Assembly (NCBI GenBank): GCA_944472155.2
Contig: OX235271.1
Coordinates: 26,420,977-26,484,976, forward strand
Reading direction: 5' to 3'
From: Trichobilharzia szidati
Taxonomy: Eukaryota > Platyhelminthes > Trematoda > Strigeidida > Schistosomatidae
Length of the DNA stretch: 64,000 bases
Part shown: positions 55,501-59,565 of the stretch, piece by piece
Layout: every line of letters begins with the position of its first letter
Numbering within the stretch: position 1 is the first letter of the stretch
Position numbers and translations under genes: made by a program
Notes under the pieces: generated by a model
What the model saw: the letters and a program-made list of their open reading frames with translations, nothing else
Database searches by the model: none
Told to the model about the DNA's origin: nothing

Positions 55501-57460
55501 GAAGGTTTTCTTAAGTGAGCGCAACAGTCGATTTTTCAGTATTTCCGCAGATATATCTCCACTGAATTGAAGGTTCATGTAGAGTAGTGTTTTTCGGGAC
55601 GCTAAGTGTGGGCGGCTTCTGAGGTCTAGGATCCATGGATTTTGCAATAAATCGTTCTGAATAACAATTCTCGACAAGGATTCTCTTGAGATTGTCCAGT
55701 TCATCTTCTATGATGTCCGGGGTGCAAATTCTGCGAACTCTGTAGCTGAGTGAACGGATCAGGTTTCGTTTGGTGTATAGAGTTACCCAACTGTGAAAGT
55801 CAGTAAGCTGTCCGTTCCACGTCGGCTCTCTGTGGATAGACCTTTTCAGTATTCCATCCTGTTCTCGCCTTGTTAGCTGAACGTCAAGAAAGGATATTTT
55901 GGATATATTTTTCCATGTTACTACAATTCTCACCTTCAAAATTCTGCTTATTATTGTTCTTTTGAATCTCTTTTTCCCTGTCTTTTGTCTTTCTTTGTAT
56001 GTTCCATGAAGTGCAGCAACTCGAACGGCTACACTTTTGTGCAAAGTTCTATGTTGATACTACTGAGTCAGTCAGCTTTGACGATGTTTAATCAAAATAC
56101 ATTGGTGGTAACGTTTCTGAAGTTTAAATCACATCAGTCTGTCTTACAACCACTACTGTTCAACGTGAATGATATTCAGCGACACATCAATCAGTGGTTC
56201 ATATGATCATCTTGTTTCGCTTTCCTTCTTAGTTGCCAATTATATTATCAAATAGATGGTGTGGTGAATTTTCACCAAATCGCAAATTTAATTTTAGAAA
56301 TTTTCATACCTAGGTGATGGCCATATATGGAATATACAGTAGTCTTTTCAGATGGCAAAGCAGATGTAATCGAAGCTCCTTTTGGCTAATAAACTTAGCA
56401 TCATTTAAATCACCTTCAAGCATAAACGTGATCTACACGAACTTGTTTGTTCATAAGGTGCTTATAACATAGAGAGCACTGAAATAGACACTAAGTTAAG
56501 GATAAAATGCCGTGGACTAGCTATATCCTCTGACATTTCTTGGTCATCCCATATCTTCTCAATTTCCAAAAAATGTTCAGTCTCACCTTCTACATTAAGA
56601 AGTTAAGACAATCAGGAGTCACTCATCGACTAATTTCACAATTTGTTAACTCTTGCATCTTACCTATTATTCTTTATTGCTCCTCCACAGCCTTTCCTAA
56701 GCCACTCAAAAATGACTATGTCGTATTTCGAAGGATATTAAAGGTATTCAGCAGGGCAAGTACTGTGATGCCATAAAGTCAGCTCGATACTACTGTACTC
56801 GACAGACACCTAAACTCATGTGAGGAATGGTCTAAATCCACGCTGCCTGACCCTCCTCACCTTCTCTACTCACAACTCTGCTCACTTTTCATCTTATCAG
56901 GTCATTATAAAAGATTATATGTTCACACAACCAGATAAAAACTCAACGATAGCGTATTTGGCCAGTGTTCTGTGTGCTAGAGACAGTGTTTAACATGATG
57001 CTTATAACTTACTGTGTAAATAACAAAATAAATGGCTCTTTAATATTCTCCTATTTGTTATAATTTTATTTAGAAACATTATTACCAGTAGCATTTTTTA
57101 CCTCTTGTACATTTTTCAACTGATTGTTGCTGCTAACGCCAAAAAGCTGCTACTATCAAATTTGGTTACCTATACCCTGTAATGTTTTCTTGTTGTCCTC
57201 GAGTAAAACTGTACCGAATGCTGAAAATTCATGCTGTATCATGAGTGCTATGCTGGGATAAAGCAAATCATTATTAGTAGTAGTGCTTCATGTTGAACAA
57301 ACTGTTTATAATTGATTTCGAAATATTTCTTCTGATGGAAAGCATCTTTTGGCTGCTTCTTTTATTCTAGCATGAGTTAACCGAACGTAGTCTTGACGAT
57401 CAGTTTAAAGAGGTCAAACGTGAAACAACTACGAGCCACGTTCAAAGATATGGTGATTTG
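26542..57460 (+). CDS. legumain-like asparaginyl endopeptidase (C13), 8 exons, 3' end outside window
   Basis: Eight exons (26542-26700, 33453-33550, 38179-38260, 39736-39806, 44018-44093, 46628-46760, 52494-52615, 57371-57460) join in phase into 277 residues without a stop. Every intron is GT-AG. The protein is a peptidase C13 legumain, known in schistosomes as haemoglobinase, a gut enzyme that cuts after Asn and activates other proteases. A hydrophobic signal peptide (residues 1-18) suggests secretion. NYRHQ (49-53), MYDDIA (77-82), DHGSPG with His150 and EACESG with Cys191 are present. The triad Asn of GSNG is Lys45, which is unusual. Family members are about 420-430 residues, so the C-terminal third should lie downstream. 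The introns (1.5-6.8 kb) are almost wholly transposable elements. The family call is very secure; activity is uncertain. Confidence 0.93.
26760..26990 (+). mobile_element. SINE1 in intron 1
   Basis: Full-length copy with head GCGTCGGTGGCACAGCGG, B box GGTTCGATCC and tail GCCCTATGTTCCACT plus an A-run. A short possible target duplication is GATTTA on each side. It lies 59 bases after the exon 1 donor, in the sense of the gene. Confidence 0.8.
26991..27505. other. intron 1, unannotated
   Basis: AT-rich DNA with no recognised repeat. Confidence 0.4.
27535..27607 (-). repeat. tRNA-like SINE head, isolated
   Basis: The minus strand has TGCGTCGGTGGCACAGTGG and GGGGTTCGATCCCC, the same head as SINE1. 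The adjoining sequence is not the SINE1 body, so this is a different SINE sharing the head or a recombinant. Confidence 0.65.
27610..27765. other. GC-rich patch in intron 1
   Basis: About 150 bases, clearly richer in G+C than its surroundings (CGCGTCCGAGCGAGCCCGAT, then GCCTCCACCTGGGGCCACGG), directly after the isolated SINE head. I do not recognise it. Being joined to the head, it may be the body of another SINE family. Confidence 0.45.
28030..29010 (-). mobile_element. RTE LINE 3' portion, older copy
   Basis: The antisense covers the tail (GGGACATACGGGGCTTCAAC), the RT C-terminal region, a CAA-repeat region (GTTGTTGTTGTTGTTG) and the region of the catalytic box, where FADD has been lost ([12 protein letters not shown]). 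It is much diverged. Confidence 0.75.
29066..29284 (-). mobile_element. SINE1, 5'-truncated, with target duplication
   Basis: The antisense SINE1 runs from the T-run at 29,075 to the middle of the tRNA head. GGTGATAAA at 29,066-29,074 and 29,276-29,284 is a 9-bp target duplication. Truncation at the tRNA-head side is what incomplete reverse transcription gives. Confidence 0.8.
29285..29725. other. intron 1, unannotated
   Basis: Open frames at 29,497-29,679 and 29,594 have no recognisable motif. Confidence 0.35.
29726..29979 (+). mobile_element. SINE1 with perfect 13-bp target duplication
   Basis: The element is 29,739-29,966. AGTAGGCAGGTGA occurs at 29,726-29,738 and 29,967-29,979. The acceptor-stem halves GCGTCGG and CCGACGC of the tRNA-like head are still complementary. 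It is probably among the younger copies. Confidence 0.9.
29980..31539. other. intron 1, unannotated with one dispersed repeat
   Basis: 30,340-30,500 (TACTGGTTGTTTGAGATGAG, then CCACTCATGTCAACTAGTAG) matches 40,760-40,900, an unnamed repeat family. The remainder shows nothing I recognise. Confidence 0.45.
31540..31950 (+). pseudogene. Penelope-like element, linker and endonuclease start
   Basis: The frame contains [18 protein letters not shown] and, after a stop at 31,738, [20 protein letters not shown], which is the CIYQLxCxCGxxYIGR entry into GIY-YIG. It matches the 55 kb copy and is truncated at both ends. Confidence 0.7.
31951..33452. other. intron 1, unannotated
   Basis: A tRNA-like remnant occurs at 33,207-33,285 (GTGGCGTAGCTCACTAG, then GGGTTCGGATCCC). 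Nothing else is recognised. Confidence 0.4.
33453..33550 (+). CDS. legumain-like gene, exon 2
   Basis: It encodes [20 protein letters not shown] and then [12 protein letters not shown] (residues 54-85) plus two bases of codon 86. The acceptor is TTAACAG, the donor GA|GTGAGT. The sequence is strongly conserved with the region after NYRHQ in legumains. Confidence 0.93.
33760..34805 (+). pseudogene. Penelope-like element: RT palm end, linker and endonuclease
   Basis: It is 5'-truncated just before the RT catalytic box, which reads [12 protein letters not shown]. The thumb/linker follows ([38 protein letters not shown]), then the nuclease entry [12 protein letters not shown] frameshift closes the frame exactly after CNEC, and a second lies at DP(E)KIS. 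The endonuclease tail resumes at 34,542. Both breaks are shared with the inverted copy at 34,985-35,880. Confidence 0.8.
34985..35880 (-). pseudogene. Penelope-like element, inverted tail-to-tail copy
   Basis: This is the minus-strand copy of the same sequence. It covers the linker (35,729-35,358) with the same stop after CNEC, and the endonuclease tail (35,274-34,969) with the same TPPDKIS reading. Its 3' end faces the 3' end of the plus copy. Shared disabling changes show that both came from one defective copy. Confidence 0.8.
36040..36615. mobile_element. SINE2 inverted dimer with (TA)n in the middle
   Basis: The left minus arm has its hammerhead at 36,125-36,170 (core ATGAAGAA). The right plus arm (about 36,415-36,610) has tRNA-like head AGTGGCTGAAAATG and B box GGTTCAAACC, then CTGAAGAGTCCCAAACTA with the following GAAAC and stem III deleted. 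The central spacer (GGAGTCCTAGTGAGAAGTAA) matches 41,700. A (TA)n run fills 36,370-36,399. Confidence 0.65.
36991..37051 (-). ncRNA. SM-alpha hammerhead, mutated core
   Basis: On the minus strand: GGTACATCCAG, then core ATGACGAG in place of CTGATGAG, stem II TCC/GGA, CGAAATGCGCATC and CTGGATTCC. C3 is A and U7 is C. Loss of C3 should abolish cleavage. Confidence 0.75.
37198..37257 (+). ncRNA. SM-alpha hammerhead, single-base core deletion
   Basis: All helices are intact: CCAG/CTGG for stem I, TCC/GGA for stem II and the palindromic ATGCGCAT for stem III. The core reads GTGATGAG after CCA, one base short, so C3 is missing. It is the copy closest to the described active SM-alpha ribozyme. Confidence 0.8.
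37281..37724. other. intron 2, SM-alpha downstream sequence and unannotated DNA
   Basis: 37,320-37,370 (GACATGTCAACCTGAGACCG and following) resembles sequence beside other SM-alpha copies. The rest is unassigned. Confidence 0.4.
37725..37925. repeat. Penelope 3'-terminal modules, small palindrome
   Basis: The left part (37,735-37,833) is the minus-strand 3' terminal module seen at 21,900-22,000. The right part (37,845-37,920) is its inverted repeat with GAACAATAAATTTTGTTCGA and AAACGTCATCCAGTAA. It is a miniature head-to-head pair with no coding part. Confidence 0.7.
38179..38260 (+). CDS. legumain-like gene, exon 3
   Basis: It encodes residues 86-113, from (D)[17 protein letters not shown] to GVVIDYRRG. 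The acceptor is TTTCTTTTAG, the donor GGG|GTAAGT, with phase 1 in and phase 0 out. Confidence 0.93.
38530..39180 (-). mobile_element. RTE LINE 3' portion in intron 3
   Basis: The antisense RT C-terminal region is diverged (TTTCTGACCAGCCATCTGATC; TTGAAGTCCCGTCTTCGCCC). It starts about 270 bases after the exon 3 donor. Confidence 0.65.
39216..39440 (-). mobile_element. old SINE1 in intron 3
   Basis: It carries the antisense tail GTTCCTAGTGGAACATAGGG, the body GCCTCATGCCCAACCTTC and a decayed tRNA head ending near 39,438. The tail reads CCTAGTGG as in the LINE, unlike the usual SINE1 CCCAGTGG. Confidence 0.7.
39736..39806 (+). CDS. legumain-like gene, exon 4
   Basis: It encodes [20 protein letters not shown] and VLN (residues 114-136) plus two bases. 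The acceptor is TATTTTAG, the donor AC|GTGAGT. A truncated RTE LINE begins about 50 bases downstream. Confidence 0.92.
39850..40708 (+). mobile_element. RTE LINE 3' end in intron 4
   Basis: It is 5'-truncated just after the catalytic box (ATGTTTGATGTCACATAAAA). It then runs through [17 protein letters not shown], a CAA-repeat stretch, and the [19 protein letters not shown] and [10 protein letters not shown] segments to the tail CCCTATGTTTCACTAGGAAC and (TAA)n at 40,691-40,708. The frame is broken. Confidence 0.85.
40709..41416. other. intron 4, unnamed dispersed repeats
   Basis: 40,760-40,990 resembles 30,340-30,500, and 41,100-41,240 resembles 12,640-12,780. No gene. Confidence 0.45.
41523..41568 (-). 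ncRNA. hammerhead-like motif, SINE2
   Basis: The minus strand has GTACTG, ATGAAGAG, TCCCAAACTAGGA, CGAAA, the palindrome CAGCTG and GTGCAGTAC. C3 is A and U7 is A. The base before the cleavage point is G instead of C. Confidence 0.65.
41913..41957 (+). ncRNA. hammerhead-like motif, SINE2
   Basis: Same as the left arm, but C3 is deleted (GTACTG directly followed by TGAAGAG). Stems I and II, GAAA and the CAGCTG palindrome are intact. Confidence 0.65.
42050..42126 (+). other. orphan exon-like segment in intron 4
   Basis: A 77-base open segment lies between a good acceptor (CTGACTCTATTTCAG) and a donor (AAA|GTGAGG). The phase-0 translation is [20 protein letters not shown] and then QTALR plus two bases. 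It does not match legumain. Its phases (0 in, 2 out) would let it replace exon 4 between exons 3 and 5, but not follow exon 4. It starts 21 bases after the SINE2 dimer. It may be an alternative exon, a captured exon, or chance. Confidence 0.35.
42240..43190 (-). mobile_element. SR2-like non-LTR retrotransposon, 3' part
   Basis: The minus strand encodes [40 protein letters not shown] and [17 protein letters not shown], the C-terminal region of RT in a second LINE family, with a frameshift near 42,790. The 3' UTR (42,240-42,480) holds a CTGTCTGTCTCT run. The tail matches those at 54.8, 56.0 and 61.5 kb. Confidence 0.8.
43195..43258 (-). repeat. SINE1 tRNA-head fragment
   Basis: It has the antisense GACCATGTGCGTGGCTGGC and CCACCGACGC. 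The body is missing. Confidence 0.55.
43388..43955 (-). mobile_element. SM-alpha-type long unit, inverted copy of 24.5-25.1 kb
   Basis: The reverse complement matches 24,533-25,105, with long near-identical runs such as CTAGACGATGGAAGACTCAT. The hammerhead at 43,747-43,805 (minus) has core TTGATAAG instead of CTGATGAG, with GGACGAAAAGGCATATC and CTGGATTCC intact. Confidence 0.8.
44018..44093 (+). CDS. legumain-like gene, exon 5 (catalytic His)
   Basis: It encodes [17 protein letters not shown] and SVEFPNDE (residues 138-162). His150 in DHGSPG is the catalytic His. The family usually has FTDHG, here FADHG. The acceptor is GTTTAAATAG, the donor GAG|GTAAGA. Confidence 0.94.
44094..44845. other. 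intron 5, unannotated
   Basis: The open frame of exon 5 runs on into the intron to 44,348 by chance. Nothing else is recognised. Confidence 0.4.
44846..45044 (-). mobile_element. SINE1, 5'-truncated, with 9-bp target duplication
   Basis: GTGATGATT lies at 44,846-44,854 and 45,036-45,044. The element is antisense with a T-run, GTTCCCCAATGGAACACAGG and GGATGGGGTTGCCAGCCTCA, and stops inside the B box. Confidence 0.82.
45045..46139. other. intron 5, mostly unannotated
   Basis: 45,480-45,570 may hold a Penelope remnant ([21 protein letters not shown] on the plus strand). 45,995-46,060 repeats part of 17,570-17,640. The remainder is unassigned. Confidence 0.35.
46140..46590. mobile_element. SINE2 remnant before exon 6
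   Basis: A minus-strand SINE2 arm with hammerhead-like 46,229-46,272 (core CTGAAGAG, keeping C3; but GAAA reads GAAG) and decayed head. A spacer follows (TTCCTCACCAGAACGTCAGG), then another minus-strand tail (AAGTGTTGGTTTGCTGGGAT). It ends about 40 bases before the exon 6 acceptor. Confidence 0.6.
46628..46760 (+). CDS. legumain-like gene, exon 6 (catalytic Cys)
   Basis: It encodes residues 163-206 with [19 protein letters not shown]. Cys191 is the nucleophile, and the adjacent Glu of IEACESG belongs to the substrate pocket of known legumains. Some schistosome haemoglobinase copies have Asn at the Cys position, but this gene keeps Cys. The acceptor is TTGTTTTAG, the donor A|GTAAGT. Confidence 0.94.
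46936..47045 (-). mobile_element. SINE2 3' half with hammerhead-like motif
   Basis: It has the tail TTTCATCATGAGCTGACATC and the hammerhead-like 46,989-47,034 (GTACTG, ATGAAGAG, CGAAACAGCTGTC, CAGTAC on the minus strand). It is truncated at the tRNA-like side. Confidence 0.7.
47065..47260 (+). mobile_element. SM-alpha copy, decayed
   Basis: It has the head GCAACTCAAGTGGTCTGGTG, the B box GAGTTCGAGCCTC and a hammerhead with core ATGATAAG and GGAGATAA in place of GGACGAAA. Confidence 0.7.
47445..48450 (-). mobile_element. RTE LINE 3' portion, older copy
   Basis: The antisense tail GTGGAACATAGGGTTTCAAC is followed by the RT C-terminal region and upstream blocks to about 48,450 (VDWIM region antisense). 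It is heavily mutated. Confidence 0.7.
48451..48894. other. intron 6, unannotated
   Basis: No gene; 48,530-48,600 may be a tRNA-like remnant. Confidence 0.35.
48895..49080 (+). mobile_element. SM-alpha copy, strongly decayed
   Basis: The order head, GGCTTGGGTTTTAATTTC (B box site), TTCAGCTGACAAGTCC and GAATAGGAC follows SM-alpha. The GAAA of the hammerhead is lost (GGACTTAG). Confidence 0.55.
49236..49640 (-). pseudogene. Merlin-family DNA transposase fragment interrupted by a (TA)n run
   Basis: On the minus strand an upstream frame reads [20 protein letters not shown] and [19 protein letters not shown], with a catalytic Asp in HTDEW. A (TA)n microsatellite (49,464-49,505) follows. After it, in a shifted frame, come [20 protein letters not shown] and [12 protein letters not shown], with the catalytic Glu in NNSIEGFWG. 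This is the ISXO2-like DDE domain of Merlin transposases, known in schistosomes. The first Asp region is missing and the TA expansion has broken the frame. Confidence 0.85.
49641..50740. other. intron 6, unannotated
   Basis: It may include the rest of the Merlin element on its right side (49,640-49,760), but no transposase is readable. A tRNA-like remnant is possible near 49,985-50,030. Confidence 0.35.
50740..51770 (+). mobile_element. RTE LINE 3' end with disrupted catalytic box
   Basis: It shows [26 protein letters not shown], then a frameshift inside the catalytic box (TTTCGCGCGTGGATGATTTA where a working copy has TTCGCCGATGAT), then [20 protein letters not shown], a CAA/CAG-rich stretch and the C-terminus. 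The tail has CGCTATGTTCCACTAGGAAC. Confidence 0.85.
51771..52149. other. intron 6, unannotated
   Basis: AT-rich; no feature recognised. Confidence 0.4.
52150..52400 (+). mobile_element. SR2-like LINE tail, diverged
   Basis: GGCTCAAAATCGCTGCCAAT matches the MAQNRxQWRRCI region, and GAACTGTTGCACTTTTGTGG matches the 3' UTR end at 56,020 and 61,690. It ends about 100 bases before exon 7. Confidence 0.6.
52494..52615 (+). CDS. legumain-like gene, exon 7
   Basis: It encodes residues 207-247, with [19 protein letters not shown] and [23 protein letters not shown] is a legumain hallmark after the Cys loop. The acceptor is GCATTTACAG, the donor AAA|GTATGT. An SR2-like LINE tail ends about 100 bases upstream. 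Confidence 0.94.
52666..52890 (+). mobile_element. old SINE1 in intron 7
   Basis: Head GTGTGTCAGTGGTTCAAGG, CAGGCTCATCCTGTAAAAAG and tail CTCCATGCTCCACTGGGCAC follow SINE1 in order with heavy divergence. Confidence 0.55.
53041..54210. mobile_element. Penelope-like element with 330-bp terminal inverted repeats
   Basis: The left arm 53,041-53,400 and the right arm 53,885-54,210 are nearly perfect inverted repeats, including a (TA)n run in each (53,104-53,124 and 54,138-54,160). The middle (53,430-53,880, plus) is the linker-endonuclease region: [40 protein letters not shown]. The arms are the 3' UTR in opposite orientations, so this is a head-to-head pair whose left copy was cut back to the UTR. 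Confidence 0.82.
54350..54575 (-). mobile_element. old SINE1 in intron 7
   Basis: Antisense tail (GCGGAACATAGGATTTCAGG), body (GGCCTCATGACCAACCTTCC) and head (AATCACCGACGCAC). Confidence 0.65.
54780..55010 (+). mobile_element. SR2-like LINE tail, left piece
   Basis: GAACCAGTGGTTGGAGACAG and ATGGCTCAAAATCGTC encode the NQWLETxxxMAQNR end of the SR2-type RT. The 3' UTR is then interrupted by Penelope sequence and resumes at about 55,985. Confidence 0.65.
55141..56044 (-). pseudogene. Penelope-like element: RT end, linker and GIY-YIG endonuclease
   Basis: The upstream frame (56,044-55,511) shows [40 protein letters not shown] and [20 protein letters not shown], the end of Penelope RT and its linker. 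The next frame (55,704-55,141) shows [40 protein letters not shown] (GIY-YIG with YVG) and [15 protein letters not shown]. One frameshift separates them. It is the longest coding remnant of its subfamily here, and it lies inside the 3' tail of the SR2-like LINE, so it inserted later. Confidence 0.82.
55985..56070 (+). mobile_element. SR2-like LINE tail, right piece
   Basis: TGCAGCAACTCGAACGGCTA and GTGCAAAGTTCTATGTTGAT match the tail at 61,675-61,730. With 54,780-55,010 it brackets the Penelope copy. Confidence 0.6.
56470..56960 (+). pseudogene. CR1/SR1-like LINE reverse transcriptase C-terminus
   Basis: The frame has [20 protein letters not shown], then [14 protein letters not shown] and [12 protein letters not shown], the pattern at the end of CR1-clade RT. 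After a stop at about 56,775 it continues with [11 protein letters not shown] and [11 protein letters not shown]. No other CR1 copy was noticed in the window. Confidence 0.7.
56961..57370. other. intron 7, unannotated
   Basis: No feature recognised before the exon 8 acceptor. Confidence 0.4.
57371..57460 (+). CDS. legumain-like gene, exon 8
   Basis: It encodes residues 248-277, with [18 protein letters not shown] and SHVQRYGDL. The acceptor is TTTATTCTAG, the donor TTG|GTAGGT, phase 0. The next expected segment of the family (start of the activation peptide and C-terminal domain) was not found by 64,000, so intron 8 is at least 6.5 kb. Confidence 0.93.
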
Positions 57461-57524
57461 GTAGGTTTCATTTTCAAAGAAAATATATTTTTTCCTGAAA
57501 GATGTTTACCTTTTATTTATACCT

Positions 57525-57750
57525 CTACTTTCCGAGTGAAACAAAGGGTCTCAAGCTAGAGTCTTGAAGTTTAGGTAACAGTGGTGTTTATTTTTTAGGG
57601 GATGGGGTTGCTAGCTACATGACCAACCTTCCCTCTTTACCAGTCTTATAAGTAGCTTGGTGAGGCTCGGAATTGCACCGGCTGGGGATCGAACCCCGAA
57701 CGACATGCATGGTTGGGTGGCATTCTACCGCTGTGCCCCTGACGCACGAA
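57525..57750 (-). mobile_element. SINE1 after exon 8
   Basis: Antisense tail (CGAGTGAAACAAAGGGTCTC), body (GGATGGGGTTGCTAGC) and head (CTGTGCCCCTGACGCAC). It begins about 65 bases after the exon 8 donor. Confidence 0.7.
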
Positions 57751-58040
57751 AGATGTCTAGGGGAATTTAGAAGTTCCAACTGATTGATTTCTTTATTGGA
57801 TTTCTGTGGGTATGTCAGCTGTTGGTACCTACTCAGAGATGACCTAGGTGAATTAGGCTGTAATAGTTTAAATATTCTTATTATTTTGATTATAGAATAG
57901 GATTTAAATGAGCAAATACGTATTTTCGGTAAATTCTCAGAGGGCATTACAACTGAGTGGTAAAATATTAGCCATAGACATCTGAAACAATGTGGATCAA
58001 TAGATTCAAATATAATAGAGAAGAGTTGTAGCTCAGGTGG
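57751..58040. other. intron 8, unannotated
   Basis: No feature recognised. Confidence 0.35.
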
Positions 58041-58233
58041 ATGACTTGCAATTATTAGTGTTCTTTGAGCTGGTTGGTTTAGTTGCGAAGCTTTCGTCGT
58101 CCTTCTAGACAACATCTTCAGCGCCATATTTAGCACAGAGTGAAATGATTTAAATTTCTTCATGAGTGATATAATTGCGTCTTCTGGTAACCATCTTTAC
58201 ATATGGATTGACCATTTTCTATTGACTTGGATT

Positions 58234-58593
58234 TTAAACTTTCTGGTCATCTGATTTACTTTTTATTAGTTGGTATATTTCGTCTATATTAGCGTGCTTG
58301 TTAATTGCATTTTTGTTTGAGTACCCGGCTTCTAGGAATTCCCTGGCACTTTTGGTGTTTCCTCTGCCTAAGATTTTAGCATTATCCCAATCAAATTGAT
58401 GACCATAATTGTCTATATGCATTGATACTAAAGAATATATATCGTGTCTTTTCACGGCTGATTTGTGCTCTTGGATTCTGATTCGAAGAGGACGCCCACT
58501 TTGGCCGATGTAATGCTTGTTGCAGTTCATACAATTTATTTTGTAAATGGTATTAATTTTATCCCCTTTTCTGTTGGATCTTTTGGTTTGCAT
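58234..58593 (-). CDS. Penelope-like GIY-YIG endonuclease, 3' ORF end
   Basis: The open frame reads KINTIYKINCMNCNKHYIGQ, an intact GIY-YIG motif, then GRPLRIRIQEHKSAV, the conserved Arg-Glu segment. DWDNAKILGRGNTKSAREFL follows, up to a natural stop after DDQKV. Upstream, in another frame (58,780-58,600), is GYPQNFIKKCLKS, the usual end of Penelope RT, so one frameshift near 58,590 separates RT and nuclease. The nuclease is the best preserved in the window. Confidence 0.85.
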   Translation of the reverse strand: MQTKRSNRKGDKINTIYKINCMNCNKHYIGQSGRPLRIRIQEHKSAVKRHDIYSLVSMHIDNYGHQFDWDNAKILGRGNTKSAREFLEAGYSNKNAINKHANIDEIYQLIKSKSDDQKV

Positions 58594-58804
58594 AATATCG
58601 AATTAGGCGATTTTACTGGCTTGTGTGCTATATCTATATCAAATGGTTTCAGTATTCTAGCTGTTATTTCAGAGATATTTCTCATGTGTGGTAGAATGAA
58701 TTTTCTTGTGGTCTTTGATGATGGCTTCTTGTTGGTGTTTTGACTCGACTTTAAACACTTTTTGATGAAATTTTGTGGATAACCAAAAGATCCAACAGAA
58801 AAAG

Positions 58805-59045
58805 GGGATAAATTAATTTTTTTTAAATTCCTTTACGTTCCCAGTGGAACATAGGGCTTCAAGCTAGAGGCTAGAAGTTTCAGTAGCAGTGGTGTTTATT
58901 TTTACGGGATGGGGTTGCCAGTCTCATGCCCAACCTTCCCTCTTTACCAGCTTTATATCTGGCTTAGTGAGGTAAAGGAGTGCCTCGGCCGGTGGTCGAA
59001 CTCCGGACCATGTGCATGGTCGGCGAGCGTACTAATCGCTGCGCC
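58805..59045 (-). mobile_element. SINE1 nested in a Penelope arm
   Basis: Antisense tail (ACGTTCCCAGTGGAACATAG), body (GATGGGGTTGCCAGTCTCAT) and head ending GCGCCATTATAAT. The host sequence on both sides matches the uninterrupted left Penelope arm, so the SINE arrived after the palindrome formed. Confidence 0.85.
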
Positions 59046-59074
59046 ATTATAATACCATTTACAAAATAAATTGT

Positions 59075-59371
59075 ATGAACTGCAACAAGCATTACATCGG
59101 CCAAAGTGGGCGTCCTCTTCGAATCAGAATCCAAGAGCACAAATCAGCCGTGAAAAGACACGATATATATTCTTTAGTATCAATGCATATAGACAATTAT
59201 GGTCATCAATTTGATTGGGATAATGCTAAAATCTTAGGCAGAGGAAACACCAAAAGTGCCAGGGAATTCCTAGAAGCCGGGTACTCAAACAAAAATGCAA
59301 TTAACAAGCACGCTAATATAGACGAAATATACCAACTAATAAAAAGTAAATCAGATGACCAGAAAGTTTAA
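59075..59371 (+). CDS. Penelope-like GIY-YIG endonuclease, inverted duplicate
   Basis: The 98 codons are identical to the last 98 codons of the minus-strand copy at 58,234-58,593. Identity over this length means the two arms arose together or are kept alike by gene conversion. Confidence 0.85.
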   Translation: MNCNKHYIGQSGRPLRIRIQEHKSAVKRHDIYSLVSMHIDNYGHQFDWDNAKILGRGNTKSAREFLEAGYSNKNAINKHANIDEIYQLIKSKSDDQKV

Positions 59372-59565
59372 AATCCAAGTCAATAGAAAATGGTCAATCC
59401 ATATGTAAAGATGGTTACCAGAAGACGCAATTATATCACTCATGAAGAAATTTAAATCATTTCACTCTGTGCTAAATATGGCGCTGAAGATGTTGTCTAG
59501 AAGGACGACGAAAGCTTCGCAACTAAACCAACCAGCTCAGAGAACACTATTAATTGCAGATTCAA

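Larger units (their letters stand above)
58041..59565. mobile_element. Penelope-like element, head-to-head pair split by a SINE1
   Basis: The left copy (58,780 down to 58,060, minus) and right copy (58,745-58,805 plus 59,046-59,560, plus) are near-identical inverted repeats with 3' ends outward. A minus-strand SINE1 lies in the right copy, between GGATAAATTAA and TAATACCATTTAC. The copies carry the same protein tail, ending SKSDDQKV. Confidence 0.88.
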
